64,000 bases of DNA from Candidatus Kapaibacterium sp. (GTDB lineage Bacteria; Bacteroidota; Ignavibacteria; Kapaibacteriales; JAEUSM01). A model generated the notes under the pieces. It was not told where the DNA came from. It searched no databases and was given only the letters and a program-made list of their open reading frames with translations. Of the stretch, positions 48,003 to 56,972 are shown piece by piece (within the stretch, counting starts at the first letter, position 1; every line of letters begins with the position of its first letter). A program made the translations under genes and the position numbers. The stretch spans positions 203,587 through 267,586 of the forward strand of contig JAEUSM010000007.1 in assembly GCA_016788785.1 (NCBI GenBank), written 5' to 3'.

Positions 48003-49959
48003 CAGATTTATAATTTGCTATCGTTTGAACGACAGAATTTTCTAATCGTTTGTACGAACCAACATTATTGCCATTGCTTATGATAGCAAAGATATATTCT
48101 TTTCCGTTTAGTCCAGTTACATAACCAGCAAGCCCACTTGCATTACGTAAAGTACCAGTTTTTGCATGACAATTCCCTTCAGCACACGTACCTTTCATCC
48201 TACTTCTGGTCGTTCCATCAATTCCAGCAATCGTCATTGAATTATAATATTCTTTAAAAAATTTCTTTGATTTTGCGACTTTTAACATTGTTATCAATGC
48301 TTCGGGAGTAACCAAATTTCTTCGTGATAATCCACTGCCATCGTGAAGTTCAGTATCCTGAATTCCATTTTTTTCTAAAATCTCTTTAATTATTTTTCTA
48401 GCATTATTAGCAGTATTCCCATCCTTTGTACGAGAACCACCAATCATTTTGAATACTTGTTCTGCAAAATAGTTATTACTATTTTTATTGACAATATTGA
48501 TTATTTCTGAAAATGGACGTACAAATGATGTCAACAACACAGCACTTTGGGGTTTGTGTTTCAATTCAATACCACCACTAATTGTAACAAACCCCGATTC
48601 CAATCTATTGTGTAAAACACCTGCTATAGTTGCCTCAACATTACGAACAGGGAAAGTCTGAGTCACGGTTCTATTTGGAGCAACGGAACCATTTATAGTG
48701 AAAATTTGTGTGTTTTCTTTTGATGTTTCTTGAATTGAAATTCCAGATTTGTTTCCTTTTTTGTTTGTCGATGCCTTTGGTTTTCTTTTAATTGTATAAA
48801 TAACTGAAGTTGGTAGATAATAATCGCCATACAATTGTGGTGCATCAAAATCTAGTTGTGATATTTTTTTCGAACCTGATTTTTTTGTTGTAATGTTTTT
48901 TGGAGTTTCTTTCTTTTTCGAAGGAGCAGCAATTGTTTTTTTAGGAGCAGGAACTTCCTTTTTCTTTGTTTTGACAAGTGGCTTTATTGTCGATTGAGTC
49001 TTTTGTAATTTTGTTTGTGCTTTTGGTGCAATTGAAGTAGTTTTTCTTTTAGTTTCTGTAGTAGTGGTTTGAACTTTTGACTTAGAACTAATGGTAGTTT
49101 GTTTCTCTTTTACCGGTTCTTCTTTTGTAATCACCTCTTTTACTTTTGTATTTGGAGTTATCAAAACAAAATTTGAACTTGGTGGAATAGTAGAAAATGT
49201 TGTTCTATTTCCTGCTGAGTTATTGCTTGCTACAACTGAAACCGACGGATTTTCTAAACATAATGCTCTGATAGCCGGAGTTGCCTGAACTTCTTCATTA
49301 TCCCCACTATAGATTGCTCTTTGGGTTTGTTTGTCGAAGAAACTACCATCTGCACAAACAGATCCTTCTATTTTTTTCACTCCCTTTTGTTGAATCTTTT
49401 CTGCTAATGCTTCAATATCTTGAAATGATAATTTAGGATCACCAGTTCCATAAACATAAACATTCCCTTTAATTATGCCATTTTCTGGAGCCTTATCTAC
49501 ATATACTTCTGTTGGAATGGTATAATTCGCTCCGAAATGCTCCAATGCAGCAAAAGTAGTGAATAGTTTTGTTAACGATGCTGGAGTTACTGGTTGTTTG
49601 TAGTTTTTAGTAAATACTAATTCTTTGTCAGTAAGAGAATATACTGCTATACCAACTTTAGAGCCTTTCCAATTTTTATCTTGGGAGATATACTCTAATT
49701 TGCCTTCTAAAGTTCCAATTGATTCAAGTGTTAGTGAAGAGGTTTCTTCTCCTTTTACCTCAGTTTTTTTGAGTGTTGTTTTTGAAGAGTTCTTTTGTCT
49801 TGGTTTGATTGATTTTTTTGATGGTTGCTTTTTAACTACACCTTTTGAAACTGTTGATTTTGACTTCGCTTTCTGGGGTTCTTTTGCAATTGAAGTATGA
49901 AAAACCATCAATGCTATGGTCACAATACTAAAAAATTTATATACTACTGGCTGAATCAT
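47995..49959 (-). CDS. dacB: D-alanyl-D-alanine carboxypeptidase/endopeptidase (PBP4/DacB type) with a long Lys-rich insert
   Basis: Periplasmic class C penicillin-binding protein of 654 aa that trims peptidoglycan peptides. It has a signal peptide (about 1-26) and the three active-site motifs: S-x-x-K in PASLTKLFTT, S-x-N in NSNNYFAEQ and K-T-G in CHAKTGTLRNASGL. It is longer than usual. Residues ~30-70 and ~270-375 are very rich in Lys, Thr, Ser and Pro, with little order. The second insert falls inside the domain that normally interrupts the transpeptidase fold. These basic stretches could bind teichoic-like or anionic cell-wall polymers; that is a guess. ATG at 49959 is preferred over TTG at 49974. 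Confidence 0.9.
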   Translation of the reverse strand: MIQPVVYKFFSIVTIALMVFHTSIAKEPQKAKSKSTVSKGVVKKQPSKKSIKPRQKNSSKTTLKKTEVKGEETSSLTLESIGTLEGKLEYISQDKNWKGSKVGIAVYSLTDKELVFTKNYKQPVTPASLTKLFTTFAALEHFGANYTIPTEVYVDKAPENGIIKGNVYVYGTGDPKLSFQDIEALAEKIQQKGVKKIEGSVCADGSFFDKQTQRAIYSGDNEEVQATPAIRALCLENPSVSVVASNNSAGNRTTFSTIPPSSNFVLITPNTKVKEVITKEEPVKEKQTTISSKSKVQTTTTETKRKTTSIAPKAQTKLQKTQSTIKPLVKTKKKEVPAPKKTIAAPSKKKETPKNITTKKSGSKKISQLDFDAPQLYGDYYLPTSVIYTIKRKPKASTNKKGNKSGISIQETSKENTQIFTINGSVAPNRTVTQTFPVRNVEATIAGVLHNRLESGFVTISGGIELKHKPQSAVLLTSFVRPFSEIINIVNKNSNNYFAEQVFKMIGGSRTKDGNTANNARKIIKEILEKNGIQDTELHDGSGLSRRNLVTPEALITMLKVAKSKKFFKEYYNSMTIAGIDGTTRSRMKGTCAEGNCHAKTGTLRNASGLAGYVTGLNGKEYIFAIISNGNNVGSYKRLENSVVQTIANYKSAK

Positions 49960-49996
49960 CGGTAATTTTTTCAAAATTTGATTGGGTACTTATCCA

Positions 49997-50028
49997 CAAA
50001 AGTACAAATTTTTATGTACAATGACAAC
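49997..50028 (-). promoter_or_regulatory. Promoter candidate for dacB
   Basis: On the minus strand, GTTG (50028-50025) precedes TACTTTTG (50004-49997) with a 20-base spacer, close to the Bacteroidota consensus. It lies in the gap between miaA and dacB, so dacB need not rely on the miaA transcript. Confidence 0.5.
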
Positions 50029-50032
50029 CTTA

Positions 50033-50986
50033 TCAAAGGAATTGTTCAAATTCTCGAAGATAGTTCTCTACAATTGTCTTGCTTTGATTTGATGAATCCT
50101 CTAATATAAGTGATAAATTGGGATTCTTTTTAAACCACGTCACTTGCCTTTTTGCATAATTTCTTGTTCGTTGTTGGATTATTTCAATAGCATCTTTTTG
50201 AGTGACTCTACCTTCAAGTACTTGATTTGCTTCAAAATAACCAATCATTTGTAAACCGCTATCATTTCTCGTATACCCCATTGTTAGAACATTCTTCACT
50301 TCCTCCAAAAGACCCTTCTCAAACATGGTAACAGTTCGTTGATTGATACGATTATACAGTATTTCACGTTGTGGATGCAATACATAGTTTGTCGAAAGTC
50401 GATTCACTTGCATCTTTTTCTTTGCAAAATCATCAATTATGGAAGTTTTATGGACATAATAATACTCTAATGCACGTGAAACCCTGCTAGGATTTTTATC
50501 GGAATAATATTCTGCAGCTTTTGGATCAATTGTTTGTAATTGTTCGTACAAATATTCTTTACCGTTTTTTTGCAATAATGATTGAATTTCCTCACGAATA
50601 GTTGCTCTTTCGTTAGTGATGATTTCGGCAAAAAGTCCGTCATGAATAGCTTTTACATACAATCCAGCACCACCAACAACTATCGGTATTTTTTTTTTCT
50701 GAGAAATTTCGACTATAGCTTTTTCTGCGAATTCAAAAAAAATACCTGCGGAAATAGTTTCATTTGGATTGATAATATCGACACAATGGTGCTTTGTGAA
50801 ATCAAGTTCTTCTTTTGTGGGTTTTGCAGAACCTATATCTAAATATCTGTATACTTGTCTCGAATCTGCTGAAATAATTTCGCAATCAATTCCTCGATGT
50901 CGAAACTCTTGCAAAATCTCATACGATAGTGCTGTTTTTCCGGAGGCTGTGGGTCCTAAAAGACATAAAAGTGGAATTTCAGGCAT
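50033..50986 (-). CDS. miaA: tRNA dimethylallyltransferase MiaA
   Basis: Adds a dimethylallyl group to A37 of tRNAs reading UNN codons; 317 aa. The P-loop is LLGPTASGKTAL, followed by EIISADSRQVYRYLDIGSAK and VVGGAGLYVKA. ALEYYYVHKTSI and QRTRNYAKRQVTWFKK form the C-terminal part, and length is typical. An in-frame GTG two codons upstream (50992) is an alternative start. It follows cdaA closely, so phoH-cdaA-miaA form an operon. It uses dimethylallyl diphosphate, tying it to isoprenoid supply. Confidence 0.95.
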   Translation of the reverse strand: MPEIPLLCLLGPTASGKTALSYEILQEFRHRGIDCEIISADSRQVYRYLDIGSAKPTKEELDFTKHHCVDIINPNETISAGIFFEFAEKAIVEISQKKKIPIVVGGAGLYVKAIHDGLFAEIITNERATIREEIQSLLQKNGKEYLYEQLQTIDPKAAEYYSDKNPSRVSRALEYYYVHKTSIIDDFAKKKMQVNRLSTNYVLHPQREILYNRINQRTVTMFEKGLLEEVKNVLTMGYTRNDSGLQMIGYFEANQVLEGRVTQKDAIEIIQQRTRNYAKRQVTWFKKNPNLSLILEDSSNQSKTIVENYLREFEQFL

Positions 50987-51001
50987 AGTCACAAACGATG
51001 A

Positions 51002-51772
51002 TTAGTTGTTTTCAACCAGTTTTTTCTTTAATACTTCCGCTAAATTATTAATGTGAATATCTACAAATAGTTCGCCATTTGACGCTATGGAGATAGCCCC
51101 AGTTTCTTCAGAAATTATCAAAACAATCACATCAGAAGTCTCAGAGAGTCCTAAACCAGCTTGATGACGAGTTCCCAAATTCTTCCCTTGTATTTTTGTG
51201 GTCATCGATAACGGCAGTATACATCGAGCAGCCACAATCATCGAACCATCTATAACAACCGCACCATCGTGCAAAGGCGAACGTGTATTAAATATGGAGA
51301 GAATTAGTTCTTTTGAAACAATTGCTTGAATTGGAATTCCTGTATCAACTGTTACTTTGATATTGTTAGACTGAGCAAATACTATCAAAGCTCCTGTATG
51401 TTTCTCTTGTAATTCTCTGGCTGCATCAATTACTTCATCAAAAATCTCATTCAAATTTGAAGGTAAAAACGCACTGAAAAGTTTGTTTCTTGTAAATGAA
51501 ATGAGTACCCGTCGTAACTCTGGTTGAAAAAGAATAATGAATGCAATGAGCCAAACATCGGATAATATCCGTAAAATCCATTTAAGAGATTTTAAATTAA
51601 TCGCTTGCGTTGTAAAAGATACTGCTAGAAGAATAAGCAATCCAAACAAAATCTGAACGGCAATTGTGCCTTTTAACGAACGGTAAAGGATATAAAACAC
51701 GATTGCGACAACAATTATATCTATTGCGTCGTAAAGTGTGAACGTTATAAATCCTAAACTAAATAACTCCAT
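51002..51772 (-). CDS. cdaA: Membrane diadenylate cyclase (CdaA type)
   Basis: Makes the second messenger cyclic di-AMP from two ATP; 256 aa. Three membrane helices fill the first ~80 residues. The DAC domain then shows SPLHDGAVVIDGSMIVAARC, with the DGA motif, and GKNLGTRHQAGLGLSE. The second catalytic motif is normally R-H-R; here it is R-H-Q. The start overlaps the phoH stop by one base (TAATG), and miaA follows 15 bases later. Apart from the third residue of that motif the domain looks intact, so activity is likely but should not be assumed. Confidence 0.9.
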   Translation of the reverse strand: MELFSLGFITFTLYDAIDIIVVAIVFYILYRSLKGTIAVQILFGLLILLAVSFTTQAINLKSLKWILRILSDVWLIAFIILFQPELRRVLISFTRNKLFSAFLPSNLNEIFDEVIDAARELQEKHTGALIVFAQSNNIKVTVDTGIPIQAIVSKELILSIFNTRSPLHDGAVVIDGSMIVAARCILPLSMTTKIQGKNLGTRHQAGLGLSETSDVIVLIISEETGAISIASNGELFVDIHINNLAEVLKKKLVENN

Positions 51773-52776
51773 TACTGAGAAGATGTATTTGTTGGTTTAG
51801 AAGGGATTGATTGCTCTTCAGTTTTTGCAGTAAAAATCTCATAAGCATCGATAATTTTGGCTACTAATGGATGACGAACGACATCCGCTTTATCAAAATA
51901 CACAAACGAAATACCATCGATATTTTTGAGTATTTTTTGAATTTGCACCAACCCAGAAGTCGCTCGAGATGGTAAATCAATTTGGGTAGTATCTCCTGTG
52001 ATAATCATTTTTGAACCACGACCCAAACGGGTCAAAAACATCTTCATCTGCATTGCTATCGAGTTTTGGGCTTCATCTAAAATGACAAATGCATTGTTGA
52101 GTGTTCGTCCACGCATGTATGCTAATGGAACGATTTCAATAACCCTTTTTTCAATCATTACTCGTAGTTTTTCTGGGGTGACCATTTCATTGAGTGCATC
52201 CAATAAAGGACGCAAATACGGATCAACCTTTTCATTCAAATCACCTGGCAAAAACCCCAAAGACTCACCAGCCTCAACAGCAGGTCGTGATAGAATTATT
52301 TTCGTAACGGCATTATCTTTTAATGCAGCAACCGCCATTGCAACAGCTAAGTATGTTTTTCCAGTTCCTGCAGGACCGATTGCAAAAGTAACATCGCTTT
52401 GTTTTACCTTTTTATAAAATTCAAATTGTGTCGGAGTTCTTGCTCGAATGACACTATTGCGAACACTAAGAATCACATTATCAGGTTCAAAACTAACGGT
52501 TTTCTCTTTTTTATTCTGGTCTATAAAATTTAAAACAGCCGTAACATCTTGTTCTGTCAGTGTTTGATTTTTTCGAATCATATAGAACAATTCTTCCAAA
52601 ACTGTTTCTATATTTTTCAATTCTACTTCTTGCCCACGTAAAAGAATTGTATCACCACGACAAATGATTTCTGCATCAAATTTATTTTCAATCAGTTGCA
52701 AATTCGTATCCGATGGCCCAAGAAGAATTTTTAGTTCATGATCAGGAACCTTGATTTTTTTTTCTATTACATCCAT
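51772..52776 (-). CDS. phoH: PhoH-family ATPase
   Basis: A 334-aa PhoH-like protein: a small N-terminal domain (about 1-95, KH-like), then a RecA-type ATPase with Walker A GPAGTGKTYLAVAMAV and Walker B FVILDEAQN. TGDTTQIDLP further on is strongly diagnostic. PhoH proteins are linked to RNA metabolism. The C-terminal tail is short and Ser/Thr-rich. It is the first gene of a phoH-cdaA-miaA operon. A terminator for the LysM gene lies just upstream (52785-52820), and no promoter box was identified. Confidence 0.94.
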   Translation of the reverse strand: MDVIEKKIKVPDHELKILLGPSDTNLQLIENKFDAEIICRGDTILLRGQEVELKNIETVLEELFYMIRKNQTLTEQDVTAVLNFIDQNKKEKTVSFEPDNVILSVRNSVIRARTPTQFEFYKKVKQSDVTFAIGPAGTGKTYLAVAMAVAALKDNAVTKIILSRPAVEAGESLGFLPGDLNEKVDPYLRPLLDALNEMVTPEKLRVMIEKRVIEIVPLAYMRGRTLNNAFVILDEAQNSIAMQMKMFLTRLGRGSKMIITGDTTQIDLPSRATSGLVQIQKILKNIDGISFVYFDKADVVRHPLVAKIIDAYEIFTAKTEEQSIPSKPTNTSSQ

Positions 52777-52784
52777 AATTTTAA

Positions 52785-52820
52785 ATAAAAAGCCCCACTA
52801 CAAAAACTTTGTAGAGGGGC
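52785..52820 (-). terminator. Strong intrinsic terminator behind the LysM gene
   Basis: Read leftward, GCCCC-T-CTACAAA, a 3-base loop, then TTTGTAG-T-GGGGC and a T-rich tail (TTTTTATTT). Twelve base pairs with one internal mismatch. It separates the LysM gene from phoH; its tail ends about 10 bases before the phoH start. Confidence 0.85.
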
Positions 52821-52878
52821 AATATAAAACATATTGAGAACAAATCCCAATAACCAGTTTTTCTGAACAAAAAAGAGG

Positions 52879-53679
52879 TTATTTAGTTTTTGTTGTTGCA
52901 TCTGCATTTCCAGCTTCAGCAGCTGCTGCACGTGCAGCACGTTTTTTTCTGAAGTAAGAGCGTTCAGCTTTCATTTCTTCTGATGTTTTGTCAGAATTAG
53001 CAGGAATCATTAATACTTGACCAGGGAAGATAATGTCAGGGTTTCTAATTTGGTCAGTATTTGCTTGCCAGATTTTAGGCCATTTGAATGGATCAGAGTA
53101 GATAGTAGATTTTCCAGCAATGTTCCACAAACAGTCTTTGTCTTCTGCCCATGTACCAACTGTATAACCTTCAACTTTTTTCTCACGACGAAGACCTTTG
53201 ATATCTCTGTCTAAACCAACAATTTTATCAAAAAATTCTGGTAGGATAGAAATTTTACTTCCTTTAAGGGAGTTTAATTCTGTTTCCAATTCATCAACTT
53301 CGTTTTGACGTGCTAATAAGTCAGCATCTGACATACGTTGCATTTGACGTACTTTTGCTTCTAAACGACCCAAACGCTCACGGAAAGCATTTACATCTGC
53401 AGCATTTGCACCGATTAATGCATACAAAGCATCATTACATGATTTTGTATTAGCAACAGTAGTTGCAATTTGAGATTCGATATTTTTGCTTTCTGTATTG
53501 ATTGCATCAATTTCAGATTTTAAAATACGAACTCTTTCCATAAATTCGCCAATACGAATTTCTGCTTGTTTTTTTGTTAGTTTCTCATCAGGAATATCAT
53601 CTGATGCTCTATCTCCTTGTGCAACCAAAGATGCTGTTGCAAGGAAAGAAATAGTAAGAATTGCTATTAAGTATCTCAT
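52879..53679 (-). CDS. Exported coiled-coil protein with C-terminal LysM domain
   Basis: A 266-aa exported protein. Signal peptide about 1-20 (ATASLVAQ). A long coiled coil follows (about 30-170, heptad-like ERVRILKSEIDAINTESKNI and similar). A LysM-like domain sits at about 180-235: VGTWAEDKDCLWNIAGK, then PFKWPKIWQAN, NPDIIFPGQVLMIP. LysM binds peptidoglycan glycans, so this is likely a periplasmic or cell-wall protein. The tail is Ala/Lys-rich. It lies 49 bases behind a small coiled-coil lipoprotein gene and is likely co-expressed; the two may form an envelope complex. Function otherwise unknown. Confidence 0.85.
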   Translation of the reverse strand: MRYLIAILTISFLATASLVAQGDRASDDIPDEKLTKKQAEIRIGEFMERVRILKSEIDAINTESKNIESQIATTVANTKSCNDALYALIGANAADVNAFRERLGRLEAKVRQMQRMSDADLLARQNEVDELETELNSLKGSKISILPEFFDKIVGLDRDIKGLRREKKVEGYTVGTWAEDKDCLWNIAGKSTIYSDPFKWPKIWQANTDQIRNPDIIFPGQVLMIPANSDKTSEEMKAERSYFRKKRAARAAAAEAGNADATTKTK

Positions 53680-53728
53680 AATATTGTTTTCTCCAAAATG
53701 TAGTGTTATTGATAAAAAAAGTTAAACA

Positions 53729-54010
53729 TTAACGCCAAACATTTGGCCATTGAGAAAGCTTGTCCTGAACGTATTTGGTATCGTCTTGACATTTTTTCAA
53801 TTCTGCCTGACGAGCTGAAAGATCTTTTTGCAATTTTGATCTGTCATTTTGAGCTTTAGTTTTGTTTGCCTTCAAACTAATTTCTTCTGAACGAAGTTCT
53901 CCAAGCTGTTTCAATTGCTCTGGAGTAATCATCGGTGTACAACTTGCTAACAGTACAGATGCAAAAAGCAACCCTGCAACACCTGTTTTGATAAGGTTTT
54001 TGGTTGTCAT
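53729..54010 (-). CDS. Small coiled-coil lipoprotein
   Basis: A 93-aa lipoprotein. The lipobox LLASC (Cys24) follows a short basic N-terminus and a hydrophobic stretch. The mature part is one coiled coil (LKQLGELRSEEISLKANKTK, then KLQKDLSARQAELKKCQDD), ending SQWPNVWR. It resembles small Lpp-like or LysM-partner lipoproteins by shape only. AGGAAGG lies upstream of the ATG. It precedes the LysM coiled-coil gene and may pair with its product. Confidence 0.85.
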   Translation of the reverse strand: MTTKNLIKTGVAGLLFASVLLASCTPMITPEQLKQLGELRSEEISLKANKTKAQNDRSKLQKDLSARQAELKKCQDDTKYVQDKLSQWPNVWR

Positions 54011-54129
54011 TGTTACGCCTTCCTATATATTATTGAGGTTAAAATTTCGTGTAAGTAATGCAATATACATATTTTTTTCTAAAAACTTAATTCATTAGGT
54101 TCTATTTGTGATAATATATTCATATTATG

Positions 54130-54137
54130 CAAATGTA
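54130..54137 (-). promoter_or_regulatory. -7 promoter box (TACATTTG) for the lipoprotein/LysM genes
   Basis: TACATTTG on the minus strand fits TAnnTTTG, in the 203-base divergent gap with valS. It implies a leader of about 110 bases. No -33 match was found. Confidence 0.35.
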
Positions 54138-54176
54138 AAAACGAATAGAAACCAAATTCATTTAAAAATTATTCAG

Positions 54177-54184
54177 TACTTTTG
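54177..54184 (+). promoter_or_regulatory. -7 promoter box (TACTTTTG) for valS
   Basis: TACTTTTG fits TAnnTTTG, 29 bases before the valS ATG. No TTTG at -33. The remaining gap sequence shows no T-box or other recognisable leader. Confidence 0.45.
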
Positions 54185-54213
54185 TACCATTCTAATTTAA
54201 TAAACAACCTACT

Positions 54214-56907
54214 ATGTCCATAGAATTATCTAAAATTTACGACCCTTCGAACGTTGAACAACGGTGGTACACTCAATGGTTAGCCGATAAAATTTTTGCT
54301 TCATCACCATCAGAGAAACAACCGTATTCTATTCTTATGCCTCCTCCAAATGTTACAGGCATACTTCACTTGGGACATGTTCTTAATCATACTATTCAAG
54401 ATTTGTATATTCGTTGGCATAGAATGTTAGGTTTTGAAACATGTTGGTTCCCTGGTATTGATCATGCTGGTATTTCAACACAGACGAAAGTTGAACAAGC
54501 TTTACGAAAAGATGGAATAACTAAACATGATTTGGGTCGTGAGAAATTCGAACAAAAAGTTTGGGAATGGAAAGACAAATATGGCACTATCATTCTCAAT
54601 CAATTTCAGAAAATTGGAAATAGCTCCGATTGGGATAGAACCTTATTTACTTTGGATAAAGGAGCTTCAAACGCTGTTCAAGAAGTGTTTATTCGATTAT
54701 TTGATGAAGGTTTGATTTATCGTGGTAAAAGAATCATCAATTGGTCACCAGTAGCACAATCTGCACTTTCTGATGAAGAAGTTATTCCTCAAACAACCAC
54801 AAGTACTTTTTACACGTTGAAGTATCATTTTGCTGATGGGACAGGTACGCTTTTAGTTGGAACTGTTAGGCCAGAAACACTCTATGGAGATGTCGCTGTT
54901 GCAGTCAATCCAAATGATGAACGATACAAAGACATTATTGGAAAATCTGTTATTGTCCCTATGGTTGGGGTAGTTGTTCCAATCATAGCCGATGAATATG
55001 TTGAGATTGATTTTGGTACCGGTGCATTAAAAATCACTCCTGCACATGACATTAATGACTATGAAATTGGAATTCGCCATAATCTTCCCATCAATAATAC
55101 CATTAATGCTGATGGTACTTTGAATGAATTAACAGGTGAGTGGCAAGGTTTGGATAGATTTGTTGCTCGAAAACAAATTGTTGAACGATTAGAATCATTG
55201 GGGCTTATTGAAAAAGCAGAACCGTATGAACATACAATTGGCACTTCCGAACGTACTGGCGAACCGATTGAGCCTTTTTTGAGTGACCAATGGTTCGTAT
55301 CAATGAAACAATTGGCAGAACCTGCATTAATGGTTGTTCAAAATGGAGATATTAAATTTTATCCAAACCATTGGACAAAAACCTACGAACATTGGCTCAA
55401 CAACATAAAAGATTGGTGTATTTCGCGTCAATTATGGTGGGGTCACAGAATACCAGTGTATTATACTGATAATGGACAATACGTTGCTGCCAACAATGAA
55501 GCTGAAGCAAGAAAAAAACTACAACTGTCAGATAATGCACCATTACGCCAAGATGAAGATGTTTTAGATACATGGTTTTCTTCTTGGTTATGGCCTCTTA
55601 CAACGATGGGCTGGTGTGCTGATGGCACTACCGAAGAAACCAAAGATTTGAACTATTATCTCCCAACAGACCTTTTGGTAACAGCTCCGGAAATTATATT
55701 TTTGTGGGTTGCCAGAATGATCATGGCTTCATTGAAATTCAAAGGAAAGATTCCGTTTAAAGCTGTGTATTTTACTGCTATAGTTCGTGATCATCACGGG
55801 AGAAAAATGTCCAAATCGTTAGGAAATTCTCCTGATCCACTGAAAATATTTGAAAAATATGGTGCAGATGCAACCAGATTTACATTGATGTATCAAGCCC
55901 CTTTGGGTCAAGACATTCGAATGCAGGTTGATTTAGAAAGTCAAGACTTGCCAGAAATAGAGTTTGGTAGAAACTTTGCTAATAAACTTTGGAATACTGC
56001 AAGATTTTTGATGATGAAACAATCTGAGTTGGAGCCTAAAAGTGAATCATCTTCTTATTCCTATTCTCTTGCAGACAAATGGATAGTATCATCGTTTCAT
56101 ACAACTGCTCAACAAGTTCGAATGTTGTTAGAACAATTTAGAATTACCGACTATTCGAAGTTGCTTTATGAATTTATATGGCAAGATTTCTGTAGTTGGT
56201 ATGTGGAAATTGTAAAAATTCAATTAAATCAAGCTCAAAATACTTCTGAAAAACATTCTATTATGAATATTGCTTTAGAAGTATTTGAAGGTTCTTTGCA
56301 ACTTCTCCATCCAGTGATGCCGTTTATTACTGAAGAAATTTGGCATGCTTTGGACGAACGTCGTACGAATGAACACTCGATAAGCACTTCAACTCCAATT
56401 GCACCAGATACCCAACAAATTTCTCAAGATGTTGAAGATCAATTTCAATTTATTCAAACTATCGTTGAGCAAATCAGAACTATCCGTAGTTCAGTTGGTA
56501 TTGCACCGCAAGAAAAAGTACCTGTGTCAATAGTTCCGGCATCAAATGACATTGCTTCAATTCTTACAAACAATATGCAAGTGATTAAAAACTTAGCAAA
56601 ATGTACTGAATTGCAAATAGATAGCACTTTAGAAAAACCAAGTGGTTCAATAGCAGTTGCGGTGAAGGGATCGACAGTGTATGTTTTGGTTGGAAATTCT
56701 ATCAACATTGATGAAGAAATCAAACGACAAGAAAAAGAATTTCAACGCTTAGAACAATTGACTAATGGAATTGAGAAGAAACTTTCTAATGAGCGGTTTG
56801 TGGAAAAAGCACCAAAAGAGGTTATCGAAAACGAACGAACAAAACTTCGAGATATGCGAAATTCAATGGAAACTATAACTTCAACAATTCAATCCCTTCG
56901 AATGTAA
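54214..56907 (+). CDS. valS: Valyl-tRNA synthetase
   Basis: Class I aminoacyl-tRNA synthetase charging tRNA-Val; 897 aa, normal length. The HIGH motif lies in PPPNVTGILHLGHVL, the KMSKS motif in DHHGRKMSKSLGNSPDP, and the editing domain sits at about 200-350. CISRQLWWGHRIPVYY is typical of ValS. The C-terminus has the anticodon-binding domain and the family's coiled coil (about 825-895). It stands alone between a divergent lipoprotein gene and a bidirectional terminator. Confidence 0.97.
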   Translation: MSIELSKIYDPSNVEQRWYTQWLADKIFASSPSEKQPYSILMPPPNVTGILHLGHVLNHTIQDLYIRWHRMLGFETCWFPGIDHAGISTQTKVEQALRKDGITKHDLGREKFEQKVWEWKDKYGTIILNQFQKIGNSSDWDRTLFTLDKGASNAVQEVFIRLFDEGLIYRGKRIINWSPVAQSALSDEEVIPQTTTSTFYTLKYHFADGTGTLLVGTVRPETLYGDVAVAVNPNDERYKDIIGKSVIVPMVGVVVPIIADEYVEIDFGTGALKITPAHDINDYEIGIRHNLPINNTINADGTLNELTGEWQGLDRFVARKQIVERLESLGLIEKAEPYEHTIGTSERTGEPIEPFLSDQWFVSMKQLAEPALMVVQNGDIKFYPNHWTKTYEHWLNNIKDWCISRQLWWGHRIPVYYTDNGQYVAANNEAEARKKLQLSDNAPLRQDEDVLDTWFSSWLWPLTTMGWCADGTTEETKDLNYYLPTDLLVTAPEIIFLWVARMIMASLKFKGKIPFKAVYFTAIVRDHHGRKMSKSLGNSPDPLKIFEKYGADATRFTLMYQAPLGQDIRMQVDLESQDLPEIEFGRNFANKLWNTARFLMMKQSELEPKSESSSYSYSLADKWIVSSFHTTAQQVRMLLEQFRITDYSKLLYEFIWQDFCSWYVEIVKIQLNQAQNTSEKHSIMNIALEVFEGSLQLLHPVMPFITEEIWHALDERRTNEHSISTSTPIAPDTQQISQDVEDQFQFIQTIVEQIRTIRSSVGIAPQEKVPVSIVPASNDIASILTNNMQVIKNLAKCTELQIDSTLEKPSGSIAVAVKGSTVYVLVGNSINIDEEIKRQEKEFQRLEQLTNGIEKKLSNERFVEKAPKEVIENERTKLRDMRNSMETITSTIQSLRM

Positions 56908-56919
56908 AACGAATGGTCC

Positions 56920-56955
56920 AAAAAAAAGCGATAATTTTCATTATCGCTTTTTTTG
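56920..56955. terminator. Bidirectional intrinsic terminator
   Basis: An A-run, AGCGATAAT-TTTC-ATTATCGCT, and a T-run: 9-bp stem, 4-base loop, flanked by A and T tracts. It lies between convergent valS and the lepB-operon end and can stop transcription from both sides. Confidence 0.85.
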
Positions 56956-56972
56956 TTATTAGTAAAGGTTCT

